Below are positions 10,673 to 22,157 of a stretch of DNA of 64,000 nucleotides, one piece after another. A model generated the notes under the pieces. It worked only from the letters and a program-made list of their open reading frames with translations. It made no database searches and was not told the DNA's origin. Location of the stretch: NCBI RefSeq assembly GCF_019279795.1, contig NC_056745.1, forward strand, positions 505,410,903 to 505,474,902, read 5' to 3'. This stretch comes from Protopterus annectens. Taxonomy: Eukaryota; Chordata; Ceratodontiformes; Protopteridae. The translations under genes were made by a program, and so were the position numbers. How positions within the stretch are numbered: the first letter of the stretch is position 1; the number at the start of each line of letters is the position of its first letter.

Positions 10673-10981
10673 CTTTTACTAAGCTCGTTTCCTGCCTTTC
10701 CTGTGGGTAGTCTAGCCTGGATATAGATTTGCTGTGTCCAGGACTATTTGTAGGCTTCTAGGGCCCAAGCCTTTCTGTGTTGGAGGGAAGCCTTCTAGCT
10801 TAATTTTGTTTCTTAGAACTAGCCAGTTTTTTGTTTCAGCACTTGTTCAGAACTTATTGTAAGCACTAAATAAGCTACAAATTACTACAGCACTCAACTT
10901 TCCTCACTGTCTAGAGGAAATCAGTTTCTAGTACTTAACAAATAAGCATCTATCCAGGCATGTCTTAAGGGTCAGCCCCCA

Positions 10982-11932
10982 GTGTTTTCTCCCGTCTACC
11001 TGATGAATTTGGGCATCTTGGGGCAATGGAGTAATTGCCTCATGTACACAGACAACCCTCTCCTCCTACCACCCAAAACTACAACCTGTGAGAGATGCAC
11101 TTATATAGCCAAACTGGAAGCAAAGCTCTCTTCACCAAAGACTGGGCTAGACAGTCAAGAGGAGAAGGTAAACACTTGCACCACACCACACACAGCACAT
11201 AGTCCCTCAAAACCTACACCACCAAAACACACACACAGAAACACAAAACACACACCTACATTCGCGGAGGCTCTCAGTAAAAACCTGCCCAAGCAACAGG
11301 GACCTCCAAAGCAGAAACACAAGCAACCTCCACCCCCCAACAACCCAAATGACAGTGTGCCACTCAACCACAGCCCATAAGGCATAACAACGTACCCAAT
11401 ACTCTAGTCATAGGTGACTCTATAGTCAGGCACACTGATGTGCCACTCACCAGGCTAAACAAGGAGAAAGTTACTGTCAGCTGCCTGTCGGCTGCTAGGA
11501 TCTGCCACATAATGCATGCACTCAGGTCACTCCACAACAAGCACAAATATGACGCTGTCATTGTCCATGTTGGTATGAATGACCTGAGATGTACCTCCTT
11601 GGAAAACATGAAAAGGGACATGAAGGAGCTGCCCGATCTTGTAGCCCAGGCAGGTATGACCCCTAGCCCTGAGTAGCATCCTGCCATCACCCAGAATGAT
11701 ATCACAGTACAAGGACAAAATGATTGACTTCAACAACTGGCTAAGCTTCTGGTGTCATTCTAAGGGGATCCAGTATCTGTCTGCCTGGGATGACATGATC
11801 AACAAGCCACGATGCTTTGCCAGAGATGGCCTGCACCTGTCGCCCCTGGGATTCCGGATACTGACTAAGGCTTTAGCCACCCCTTTTGTGCCTTTTTTAG
11901 GCAAGGTTCAAATGACAAATTCACCACCCTAA
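10982..11932 (+). pseudogene. LINE ORF1 with SGNH esterase-like domain
   Basis: The first part is a short coiled-coil-like segment (CERCTYIAKLEAKL) followed by a Pro/Thr/His-rich linker. The second part has the blocks of an SGNH hydrolase: VIGDSIV with the nucleophile Ser near 11407, VHVGMND with the Gly and Asn blocks near 11567-11587, and DGLHLS with the Asp-His pair near 11827. All catalytic positions are kept. Such esterase domains are known in ORF1 of CR1/L2-clade LINEs of fishes, where their role may be in RNA-protein particle or membrane contact. The linker and esterase are in different frames, with a second shift near 11680, so this copy does not make the whole protein. Confidence 0.8.
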
Positions 11933-11940
11933 CAGGTACA

Positions 11941-14737
11941 GGCAAGAAGAATCTGAGGGTATTGCTACTCAATGCTAGAAGTCTAAACCTCAAAATGCAC
12001 TCTCTCGAGGCACTCCTTAAAATGGAGAACATAGACATCTGTGCAGTGTCAGAGACCTGGTTCAAGGTTCCAGAGTACCCCTGCATTACCAGGCTATAAT
12101 TCATACCACACCTTTCGGCCAGCTAACCTGGACCGAAACACTAAAGGCGGAGGCGTGTCCATATTCATTAAGGATATCCACACCTCCAGGCTAGTTGCTC
12201 AGCACAATGCATCCGAGATTATCCAAGTGCAACTAACTCTGGGCAAGACCGCAATCCAAATTGTAGCTTGCTACAGATCCCCCACCATGCCCCAGGATTC
12301 CCACTCCTCATTTCTTAATGCACTGGAAAATATTAGGGTACAACCTAACACCCTAATAATGGGCGATTTCAACTACCCTACCATTAACCTGGGAAAACTA
12401 CTCATGTACCAACTCTTGTGCTCAACGTTTTCTGGAATTCATAAATTCCAATGCCATGGATCAATCCACACCCCCACCAGGGGCAGCAATATCCTAGACC
12501 TGGTTATTACCAACATGGGCAACTGGTGCTCCACACCAGAGGTCAATTCCTCGTTGGTCAGAGCAGACCATAAGCTAATCACCCTAGACATCCACATCCC
12601 TTCCCACCCCCCATTACGGAAACCACATTTCTCCAAAACCAACTTCACGCTTCTTAAGACAGACGTGGCAAACTTCACGACACCCATGCTGACGGACAAT
12701 AGAGGTAGGACTGCTGAATCCCACACAAATGCACTTTATAAGCACTTACATGAGCGCATGATCATGCAATCCCTAACAGAACCAAGATGCTATCCTCCAA
12801 AAAAAGGAAGCCAATCTGGCGGTCCTCTGCCATAAACAAACTCTACAACAGAAGAAAGAAACCGTTGCAAAAGAGAGTAAAATCCCATGATTGGAGAAAC
12901 TCCCTGGTCAGCTTCAGTAAGAAGCTGAGATCCCTCATAAAATCCTCCAAAGCTAGTTATGAAAACAAAATCACCACCGACTCTAAAGACAACCACAAAG
13001 CATTCTATAGCTATGTCAAGAATCTCAATGGCAACACTCAGATCTGCTCTGAGTTACAGCACAATGGCACTAAATATACAGAACCAACGGATATTGCCAA
13101 CATCCTGGCAGATAGGTTCAGTGCTAACTTTACCTCTCTGTCTTCCCCTAAAGGGCTCATCTCTATACCAGAAGAATGCAAAGTTCCTGTAATCACGGCT
13201 GCACAGGTAAAAAACACACTATCCAAAGCCAAGAACACAGCATCCATGGGACCCGACGACATCCAAGGCTGTGTTCTACATGAACTACAGAATGAACTGG
13301 CACCCCACCTAAGTACCATGTTCAATCATAGCCTCACCTCAGGCTATGTGCCCACTGAATGGCACACAGTGACAGTTATCCCACTCCACAAAGGGGGAGC
13401 CACCACAGACCCTGGAAACTACTGCCCCATTAGCCTAACGAGCCTGGTCTGCAAGGCTATGGAGCGTATCATCATGGAACTTCTAAACAATGACATTGGT
13501 AATCTCCAAACTCAGGACCCCACACAGTTCGGGTTTGTAAAAGGCAAATCATGTCTCCTAAACCTGACAGACTTCTTTGAAGCAGTCACCAAAGCCGTAG
13601 ATGAGGGTAAGGTGGTTCACACAGCCTATCTAGATCTCGCCAAGGCATATGACACCATCCCCCACTCTGGAATTATAAATAAACTCACTAAACTAGGTAT
13701 AAATCCCTATGTCACAAGATGGGTTGCCAACTGGCTCACTGACAGAACCCACACTGTGAAAGTAGCAGACTCCAAATCCAGCTTCAGACCAGTGATAAGT
13801 GGAGTACCACAGGGTACAGTCCTGGGTCCTCTCCTGTTTGATCTACTTCTCTGAAGTACAGGCCAACACAGAAGGTCTTTGGCTAATGAAGTTCGCAGAT
13901 GACTGCAAACTAGGAGCCATAATCAAAACTCCAAAAGATGTGGACATCCTACAAAAGGGCCTTGCTGAGTCAGATGCCTGGTGTCAAAGCCATGGCCTCA
14001 AGCTCAATGCCAAAAAGTGCACTGTCATTCCTTTTGGTAAAAACTCAATACCCATGAACTACCACATAGGTGGTAGTCTACTTAACACCGAAAGTGTGAT
14101 AACAGACCTTGGGACACAGGTGGACAGTAGTCTCTCCTTTGATAATCACATCGCCACAGTAGTCAGGAAATCCTTCTATGTGGCACACCTCATCACAAAA
14201 GGCTTCTCATCCAGGAAAAAAGATGTCATTGTTCCCCTCTACTCGTCACTCAGACCCATTATAGAGTACAATGCCCCTTTTGGTATGTACCTCACAAGAC
14301 ATCTACAACAACTGGAAAGGCCACAGAAATACCTCACAAAGAGGATTACCAGCCTCAAAGAGATGCCCTATGCAGACGGTCTCAAAAAACTGCAGCTTTA
14401 CTCCCTTGCATATCGCCTACTCAGAGGCGATCTCTGCCAAACACACAAAGCTATGTCAAACCCAGAGCTTTTAGACATGCTTCACTTAAAGAAATCCCAA
14501 TCCCTACGAGCTACACGCTCTAGGGACCTAAACCTCATCACCACAATAAACAGAACATGCTGGAGGGATAGATTCCTGTCCCAGAGACTTCCCATACTCT
14601 GGAACAAACTACCTATCTATATCAAACAAAGCTCCTCATTAGCACTGTTCAAGAAAAATCTTGATTGGATGGGAGATAGGAAATTCACCCCAGGGATCAC
14701 TTCTGTGGCTCTGCTCGACAGTGGCACAGGAAAATAA
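11941..14737 (+). pseudogene. LINE ORF2: AP-like endonuclease and reverse transcriptase
   Basis: The endonuclease begins with VLLLNARSLN and ICAVSETW near 11950-12060, continues with GGGVSIFIKDI, CYRSPTMP, IMGDFNYP and RGSNILDLVITN, and ends at a DHK motif (the usual SDH His is kept) near 12570. The RT has MGPDDI, YLDLAKAYDTIPH (motif A with its Asp), SGVPQGTVLGPLLF, and LMKFADDCKLGA (the catalytic DD in FADD form), then a C-terminal thumb region to 14737. The frame shifts near 12070, 12790 and 13850. The family assignment to the CR1/L2 group comes from motif spelling and from the esterase ORF1. Confidence 0.9.
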
Positions 14738-14826
14738 TTTTCTTGGGTGGCGAAAGCCAGGGTACCTTTGGCTAGGCTTACCTAGGGCCAATAGCTTAGT
14801 ACCTACCTATGAACCTATAAAGGTGG

Positions 14827-16738
14827 GATGATTACTAGAATAGTATAAATAACTGTTGACAAAAGTATTTTTTCTAAAAATTCTACTGCTAAATTTCAAA
14901 CTAGAAATCTCCCATTTTATAGTTCTATCCAAAAAGTTGACGTCTAAACCTACACCCCCCCACAAACCTTAAAAATTCAGAATGTACATTCATGTCATCA
15001 GTCATTGCATACATCTGTTCAGTATTACCCTCCATAACAAAAAACAGATTATCAACAAATCTAGCATAAAAAATTACTTTGAACTTAAGACAAAATAGGT
15101 TTCAACACCCTTTCCTCCCAGCATTCAAGAACAATGTTAGCATAAGCAGGGGCAGCAGCCGACCCCATGGCTACCCCTTTAACTTGCTTATAAGTTATTC
15201 TGTTAAACAAGAAATAATTATTGTGAAAAAGTTTCAAAAGTACATCAGATACATGAACATAATTTTGGGAAAAATGAGCAAAAGTAAAAGTGTCTCACAA
15301 ATTCCATCCCTAAGTCATGTGGTATACTAGTGAACAGTGAGCAAATGTCCAGCGTAAACATAACAAAATTACTAGAATCAAAACTGTATCCTAAAAGTCC
15401 TAAATTTATTTTAAAAATCCCACGAATCTTTAATGTAAAACTCCACTGGTTGCACCACAGGATTTAAGAAATAATGTAGAACTAGGGATATCTCCTCTGT
15501 AACAGACTGTGAAGATGAAACAACAGGTCGAAAAGGGGGGTTAGTTAGGTCCTTATGGATCTTCGGGATCCTAAAAAGGACTCCCAACATAGGATGTTCA
15601 CCCAACATAAAATTACACATTACTGATGAAATATTACCATCCATTAGTAATTGAAAAAGCTGGGCCCAGACATCTTTATAACAAGCATGAACCAAAGGAA
15701 ATTCAACAGGTAAATATTCTTCACTATTCTCCATCTTTTCAATAGTGGCTACATATTTAACCTGCTCCATTATAATCAATCACCCTCCCTTATCAGCCTT
15801 CATAAACCTTAAAATGATACAACTGCTGAAGCTCTTTCAATGCAACACGTTGACTCATAGTAAGATTATATACAGGCTTACCTTAGCCTATCATTGGCCA
15901 CTCTTCTAATGTCTTCTTCACAACAATTTTCAAAAACCTTTAGGGTATTAGCGAGAGCAGGATAATAACTACTCAGTTTACTAAAAATACATTTTTTAAA
16001 AGAAATGTCAGAAAATGCATACGAAAGATTCAATTTATGACAAAACCTCTTGAGATCCAATAATGTCCACTTAAATCCAATCTTTTAGAGGGAATAAAAT
16101 TTAACCCCAATAACAAAACAGAAATCTTCTCCTTAGTCAATACACAATCAGGCAAATTATACAAGTTACCAGAATGTCCAGAAAAAACTCCATTACAGTC
16201 CAAACATTTCAATTCTTCCTTGTTCTCATTGAAGTTTTCCATATTACACTCTCACCTTCCTCCTTCTGACTCTGGTCGTTTATCAAACCTACTTCTAAAG
16301 GGGCAGTTTCCCCCACATTCAAACTCAATTCCTCAGGAGAAACTACCACCGCCATGCTGATACTTTCCCCATTGTCCCCAGAAGAGCTAACAGTTCTACA
16401 GGAACCTCCATCCATGCCATTAAATGTATTCGACATTTGGACTGCTCTTACATGACCTCGGTCATTCCTGGTAAAAACCTAATTGGTTAAATCAGTTGCC
16501 ATGGTGACTAACACCCCTGTTCAAACTAAAAGACTTCCGAACTTCTTTTGACTCAGAGAAATGGGAATAAGCACTGTTAGAACTATGAACTGCAACATCC
16601 CTTTGCAACTTTTTTAAATTTCCTTTGAACCAAGGTGTTTTCAAAATCCTCTACATCGGCCAATGTATCTGAATAGTCATTATTCAAAATGGGTAATTTG
16701 AACAAAAGTCTTTGAAGAGAGTCCTCCAGATTGAGAAA
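14827..16738 (-). pseudogene. PLE left arm, 5' part: N-terminal region and RT
   Basis: Minus-strand coding resumes here. From the right, it gives an N-terminal helical region (LEDSLQRLLFKLP, then a Lys-rich stretch), a Ser/Glu-rich segment, and the PLE RT. The RT is recognisable by VIMEQVKY, LLMDGNISS, HPMLGVLFRIPKIHKD, PPFRPVVSSSQSVTE and VEFYIKDSWDF. These match the PLE pattern of a 'G-FY-PKIHK' box and an 'RPIVSS--S-TE' box, which separate them from LINEs. The segment ends exactly where DIRS-B begins. Frameshifts and stops are present. Confidence 0.85.
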
Positions 16739-17267
16739 GTACAGTTGTGTACAGTTACCATAAATGTAGATGTTAGAGTGTATTCACTGTTGCAGTCATT
16801 ACATTTGGGTTATCTGCTTGCAGGTAGCCCTCAGTTGGCCTAATTAAAAAAGTCTCGAGTCCTGCGTCGGTTGTTGTCCCTTCTTCCATGACGTCAGGGC
16901 TATAAAACATGCAGCCGATGCCATTACATCAGTTTTTCCTGCCCCAGATGTCAGGTGCCCCCCTAATGGGAAGCAATTAAATATAAAAGTACAAAGATAT
17001 ACCTCCAACAAAAAAGCAAATACACCAAAAAGGCTTTTAAGCATAGTAAAGGAAAGTAGAGGTATAGTCAAAAGAAGTTAGGGGGCTGGAGGGAGGGTAA
17101 CCAGGACTGCAACAGTGAATACACTCAAACATCTACATTTATGGTAAGTGTACACAACTGTACTATGTTCTTCATGTTTCACTGTTGCAGTCATTACATT
17201 TGGGTAGATTCCCAAAGCTATGGTTGGGAGGAGGAATTTAGATAGCATTCAGGCCAGCTATAAGGCC

Positions 17268-18504
17268 CTACAAGACAGCAGTGGCAAAGCCAGCTCTGGA
17301 TTTAGAGAAAATTGGCAAATGATAATGCTTGGTGAAAGCATGTACAGAACTCCAGGTAGCAGCTTCTAGGATGTCCCTGGTAGGGACACCTTTGAGAAAG
17401 GCTGTAGAGGTAGATACAGCCCTGGTGGAGTGAGGTCTGATCCCCTGGGGGATAGGTTTTCCATGGCGCTTATGCAAGAAATTAATACAATGGCTTATCC
17501 ATTTAAAAATGGTTTGCTTTGAAATAGCCTTCCCCTCTGCACCTGCAGCAAATGCCACCAGCAGTTGTTCAGATTTCCTTTGAGGTTTAGTCCTGTCCAA
17601 GTAGAATCTAAGTTATCTATGCACATCTAAGGAATGCAGTATCCGTTCCCCTTTATTCTGTGGATTGGGAAAGAAGGTTGGCAAATGAATGGACCGACTA
17701 AGAGCCACACTGGATACCACCTTGGGCATGAAGGATGGATTGGTTTTGAGGGACACCCTGTCCGCATAAAAGACGATAAAAGGCTCCACTGCCATAAGGG
17801 CCTGTAACTCAGATACCCTTCTAGCTAAAGTGATTGCTAAAAGGAAAGCGGTTTTCCAAGAAAGAAATTTTAAGTCTGCAGTAGCAGCTGGCTCGAAAGG
17901 AGATAGAGTGAGTTTCTCTAAGACAAACAGAAGGTCTCAGGCTGGGGTTGGAGCTCTCCTGGGTGGTCTCAAATTTTTGGCCCCTCTGAGGAACTGCTTG
18001 AGCAGTGGATGAGAGAAGAGGGGAGGTTGTGTGCTATAATGAGCTGAAATGGCTGAGGCGTGGATTTTAATGGAGGAAAAAGGCCCTTGTGAAGCATCTC
18101 AATTAAATATTGTAAAATCTTTTCCATTTTTCAGCATAAGATTTTCTAGTGCTAGGCCTCCTTGCCTCTAAAATGATATCCATCACAGGTTTGCTGAGGG
18201 ATGGTAAAGGAGAGATTAAGTAATTAGCCAGGCTGCAAGGTTCAGTGTTAGAAGGTGAGGGTGCAGAATCTGGTTCTCCTGCTGAGACAACAGGGAAAGA
18301 GTCTGAGGCAGGTGCCATGGAGATAACCGTGACATACTGTGCAGAAGGGGGTACCAGTGTTGGCGCGGCCAGTCTGGAGCAATCAAAATCATCCTTGGTT
18401 TGTCCTGTTTGATTTTTAGTAGCACTTTGGAAAGCAGAGGCAGAGGGGGGAAGGCATAGACTGATAGTTTTTTCCAGCTGAAGGACAGAGCATCCACTTT
18501 CCAA
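17268..18504 (-). pseudogene. DIRS-B tyrosine recombinase
   Basis: The C-terminal catalytic half is readable, with HSTR (HxxR), ATWSSVHAF and the Tyr-containing KHYHLPIFS segment. The upstream part shows VEPFIVFYADRVSLKTNP and, in another frame, RRPSTRKSYAEKWKRF. Near 18121 about 58 bp present in copy A are missing, between two copies of AATCT, which breaks the frame in the core-binding domain. The start codon used by A and C (ATG within an Ala-Trp codon pair) is TTG here, while the overlapping methyltransferase frame still reads Ala-Trp. Confidence 0.88.
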
Positions 18505-20170
18505 GCTTGTTTGTGGGGGGTCCTTGTGCAAAATTTGTCCAATTGGTAGTTCTGGGGAGAGGCAAACAGGTCTATATCTGGGCTCCCTCATTTGTTTGTC
18601 AACATGTTGAAAATTCTTGGTTCCAGTTTCACTTGTGTGGGTCCATGACGTTTCATGCTTAGTCCGTCTGCCAGTGTATTTAATTTTCCTGGCAGGAATT
18701 GAGCTTGTAGTTGCACTTGGTAGCTCAAGGCTGTGTTCCACAATGCCATGGCTAATCTGCAGAGGGGGCAAGAATGTGTACCCCCCTGCTTGTTTATGTA
18801 CCACATAACAGTGGTGTCCATCTTTACCATTAATTGTCCTGGAAGAATGTGGTCCTTGAAGGCTGTCAGAGCATTCTGTATTTCTTTTTGATTGATATGC
18901 GGGTGAATTTGACTTGGGTTCCATTTACCCTGAACGCACTTCCCTGTCAGGTGTGCCCCCCAAGCATAATCTGATGAGTCTGTTAGGGTTTGGGCGGCAG
19001 GGGGTGGTGTGAAAGGTAGTCCCTTGTTTTAGTGGCAGACCTCTGCCCACCAAAGGAACTCTAGGTGTAGGCAAGGTATGATAGGAATCATTGTTTCTAG
19101 GTCTTGAGAATGTTGACACCATAGGCTTTTTAGATACCACTGTAGTTTCCTCATATGCAGTCTTGCATATGGAATTAGAAGAATGCAGGAGGCCATGAAC
19201 CCTCAAGGCTTGCAGTATCGGTCTTGCAGATAGCAGGGTTTTTGTGGCCACTTGTTTGAAGTAGGTTGTCAAATGAATTTGTTTCTCTGGCATGAGGTAA
19301 GCCATCTGGGAAGTTGTATTAGAGCTTGCTCCCAGGAATATAATTTGTTGACAGAGTTCCAGGTGTGATTTCTTTTCGTTTATGGTGTATCCTAGACAAG
19401 TTACAACCCTTTGTACAAAGGCTAGATGATTCAAAAGTATGTCCTGGCTTTCTGCCTGAATTAAGACAATCGTCCAGGTATGGATATATTTGAATATTTC
19501 TTTGCCTGCAAAATGCAATAACTGGAGCTAGGCACTTTGTGAATACCCTGGGCGCAGTAGATAAGCCAAAGGGCAGTGCAGAGAACTGATAGTGCATGTA
19601 GCCTGCTTTGAAGCGTAGGTATCTTCTGCAAGATTCCCTGATTGGGATGTGCAGATATGCTTCTTTTAAAACTAGTGTTGCCAACCAGGCATCTTTGCCT
19701 AGCATAGGAAGTAATTGGTGAATAGTCAGCATCTTGAATTTTGGAATCTTCAAAAAGGTGTTTAGAGCAGACAGGTCCAGGATAGGACGTTATGAATTGT
19801 GTTTTCTGGGTACCAGGAAAAGTCTTGAGTAGAAACCTTGTCACTTTTCCGCTTCTGGTACTAGTTGAATAGCCCCTGCCCACTGATTTGGGGGTAGGTC
19901 CGGCCACCTGCTTGGTGTTGGCAACGTGTGAAAGTGAAATCTGTATCCCTGGGATACTATATTTAAACCCATTTGTCCTGGGTAATGAGTTCCCAGTTCT
20001 TTGCATGAAGAGCAATCTTTTCCCCCCAAAGGGGCAGTCAGTTGATAAGTGCTTGGAAATTTTAAAAGGAAGTCACTGAGACAGTTTACCATAGGGGGAG
20101 TCTTATTCCCAGATTTGGAAGTGGAGGCCCCCACTGCTTAGTTCTGTGTGTCCCCTGGGACTGAAACCTG
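18216..20170 (-). pseudogene. DIRS-B Pol: RT, RNase H and methyltransferase-like domains
   Basis: The RT includes KIPKFKMLTIHQLLPML, LPFGLSTAPRVFTKCL and the intact IYPYLDDC box. Motif A reads LATLVLKEAYLHIP, where the other copies have LDLKEAY: the first catalytic Asp is Val (GAT to GTT at about 19670). RNase H remnants include a MVKMDTTVMWYINKQGG-type segment. The methyltransferase-like part has KVDALSFSW and LIAPDWPRQHWYP. Frames change several times. Loss of the motif-A Asp alone should abolish polymerisation. Confidence 0.88.
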
Positions 20171-21859
20171 GGGTTTTTGCTGTGTCTGGGTTTGGCTTGA
20201 GAAGACCTGGAAGGGGCTGGAAAGGACCAATTCTTAGAAGGCCGGTGCCTACTAAATCTAGGAGGCTGGACTTGTAAAAAATCTTTAACAGTTTGCATCC
20301 ATCTTTTTAAGAACTTCCTCAGCCTTGTTGCCAAACAGGCGGTCCTGGTTTAAAGGAACATACAACAATTTAGCTTTAACATGATCAGGCAAAGATTGCT
20401 CCTTAAGCCAAGCATGCGTTCTGAGCACAGACCCTGTAACAGCAGCCCTGCAAGAGGCCTCTAATGAATCAAAACCACATTGCAAAGTACGTTTTCCAAC
20501 TTGTTCAGCAGAATGCATTAAATCCTGTAATTCTATTTTCCACACAGTCAGGAATCATCATCATTTTCTGTTTAAGCAATCCAATAACATGTTGCTGATA
20601 CTTTAACATATGAAACTGGCAGTTTAAAGCCCTAATGGCCAAGGTTGCAGAAGTGTAAACCTTCTTACCCCATCTAGCCAGTGCCCTGGAGCCTCTATCA
20701 GAAGGGGTAGGATTTTTAGCAGTAGAAGCATTAATGCCCTTGGGCCCCTGCAAAACAGTCTCTGTATCTGCAATAGGATTTTTAATGAGGAACTTGTGGG
20801 GCTCAGGGACCCTGTAGTATCTGTCAGGTTTTCTGGATGCAGGAGGCAAGGAATCAGGTGCCAAACTAGACTCCGAAAAATCATCAACAACAATGTCTAG
20901 TACAGGAGGAACAGCTAAAGGCCTATGCTGAGGAAGGAGAAGGAAATCCCTAAGCCTCTTTTTTTGAATCAGAAAAATCCTGGCATTCCCAGTGGAAATG
21001 CTCCCTTAGAGTATGTAAGGCTTCCCCAAAAGAAAAATCCTCAGGAGGGGAAGCAGAGGGAATTCAGTCCTCTGCATCAGAATCCTCATAAGTAGATAAG
21101 GGCAAATCCAGATCATCAAAAGAATCAGAAACAGAATCCTGATCAGAAGATTCATAATCAACTTCAGTCCTAGACCTCTTAGTGGGGGGGGGGGGTGTTG
21201 GCTACCCCTGATTAGAGTTATTACATCTTCAGCCATTATTTTTTTTTAGGCACAGAGGCCTGAGTATGTGGCCTGGGCATAATTTTTTTAGGAATGGATC
21301 GAGATTTAGGGCTAAATAAAGAAGGAGGCATCGGTTTAAAATGCAAGTCCGTAGGCCTGAATACACCTTCAGAAGAGGGTGCCTGCACAGCGGCTCTGGA
21401 CCCATCCAAGGTAGAGACATCAGTGGGTTCCATAACTGAAGCATCTCATGACATACCGGACTCCGAATGGGTCTCAGTAGAGGCCTGCGAATCAGAAGTA
21501 GTGGGTATCAGGGGCTGCGAAAGCACCTCACTGAGTACCGGCGAACTGGCGACTGTCTTAGAAGAGTCGTCGGCAGTTTTGGACCTCGGCGGCTTGTCTC
21601 TGTCTTTATCTTTGCATTTTTTCAGAATCCTGGTAGTCGGATGGTTAACAGATGACATTTCTGGACAATTAAACCGAGAACCAAAATATTTAGAGGCGAA
21701 AATATACCGATGACGGACAGTGCGCTGATTAAATAAAGCACAAAAGTGACAGCAAGGTACGTCGTGGTCAGGGCCTAGGCAAGGAATACAGTACAAATGA
21801 AAATCTTTATGAGGTATTTACTTTCCACAAGTAATGCAATTATTAACTTTTACTGACAT
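20171..21859 (-). pseudogene. DIRS-B Gag-like protein
   Basis: The frame begins MSVKVNNCITCGK at 21859 and hits a TAA at exactly the same codon as DIRS-A before continuing IPHKDFHLYC and PCCHFCALFNQ. The middle is acidic, and the C-terminal block GSVLRTHAWLKEQ matches A, C and E. Frameshifts follow, one of them at a G-run at about 21185-21196. The zinc-binding Cys/His pattern is shared with DIRS-E. Confidence 0.75.
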
Positions 21860-22157
21860 CAGTAAGGAGCAAGAAAACGTTTCCCCAATGGGGTACTTAG
21901 CTTTAGTTGAAGACTTCGGTTCTGAAACTGTCGGCCGACCGGCACTTGCGAACTGCTTCTGCTTTGGGCACTGCACAGCAAGAAAGACTGACGTAATGGC
22001 GTCGGCTGCATGTTTTATACCCCTGACGACCTGACATCACGGAAGAAGGGACAGCAACCGACGCAGGACCCAAGACTTTGTTCATCAGGCCGACTGAGGG
22101 CTACCTGCAAGCAGATAACCCAAATGTAATGGCTGCAACAGTGAAACACAAAGAGCA

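Larger units (their letters stand above)
9523..14826 (+). mobile_element. CR1/L2-clade LINE with esterase ORF1, near full length
   Basis: This 5.3 kb plus-strand insertion breaks the minus-strand PLE arm: PLE sequence stops near 9522 and resumes at 14827 with the next bases of the empty site seen in the other arm. It has a 5' leader with a duplicated block, an ORF1 with an SGNH esterase-like domain, an ORF2 with endonuclease and RT, and a 3' end reading TTAGTACCTACCTATGAACC. A second copy at 33989-35122 ends with the same 3' sequence, which fixes the family's 3' terminus. Frameshifts make it inactive. Confidence 0.9.
16739..22157 (-). mobile_element. DIRS-type retrotransposon, copy B
   Basis: This element has the same subfamily and layout as copy A. 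The left end begins GTACAGTTGTGTACAG. The internal complementary region is at 17107-17215 and the right inverted repeat at about 21920-22150. It lies between the two arms of the older PLE pair without a visible target-site duplication, as expected for recombinase-mediated insertion. It is inactive: the recombinase has a deletion and frameshifts, and the RT lacks a catalytic Asp. Confidence 0.92.

Noticed and set aside
11155..11385. Gly/Cys-rich frame on the minus strand
   Set aside because: It is the antisense of the Pro/Thr/His-rich linker of the LINE ORF1.
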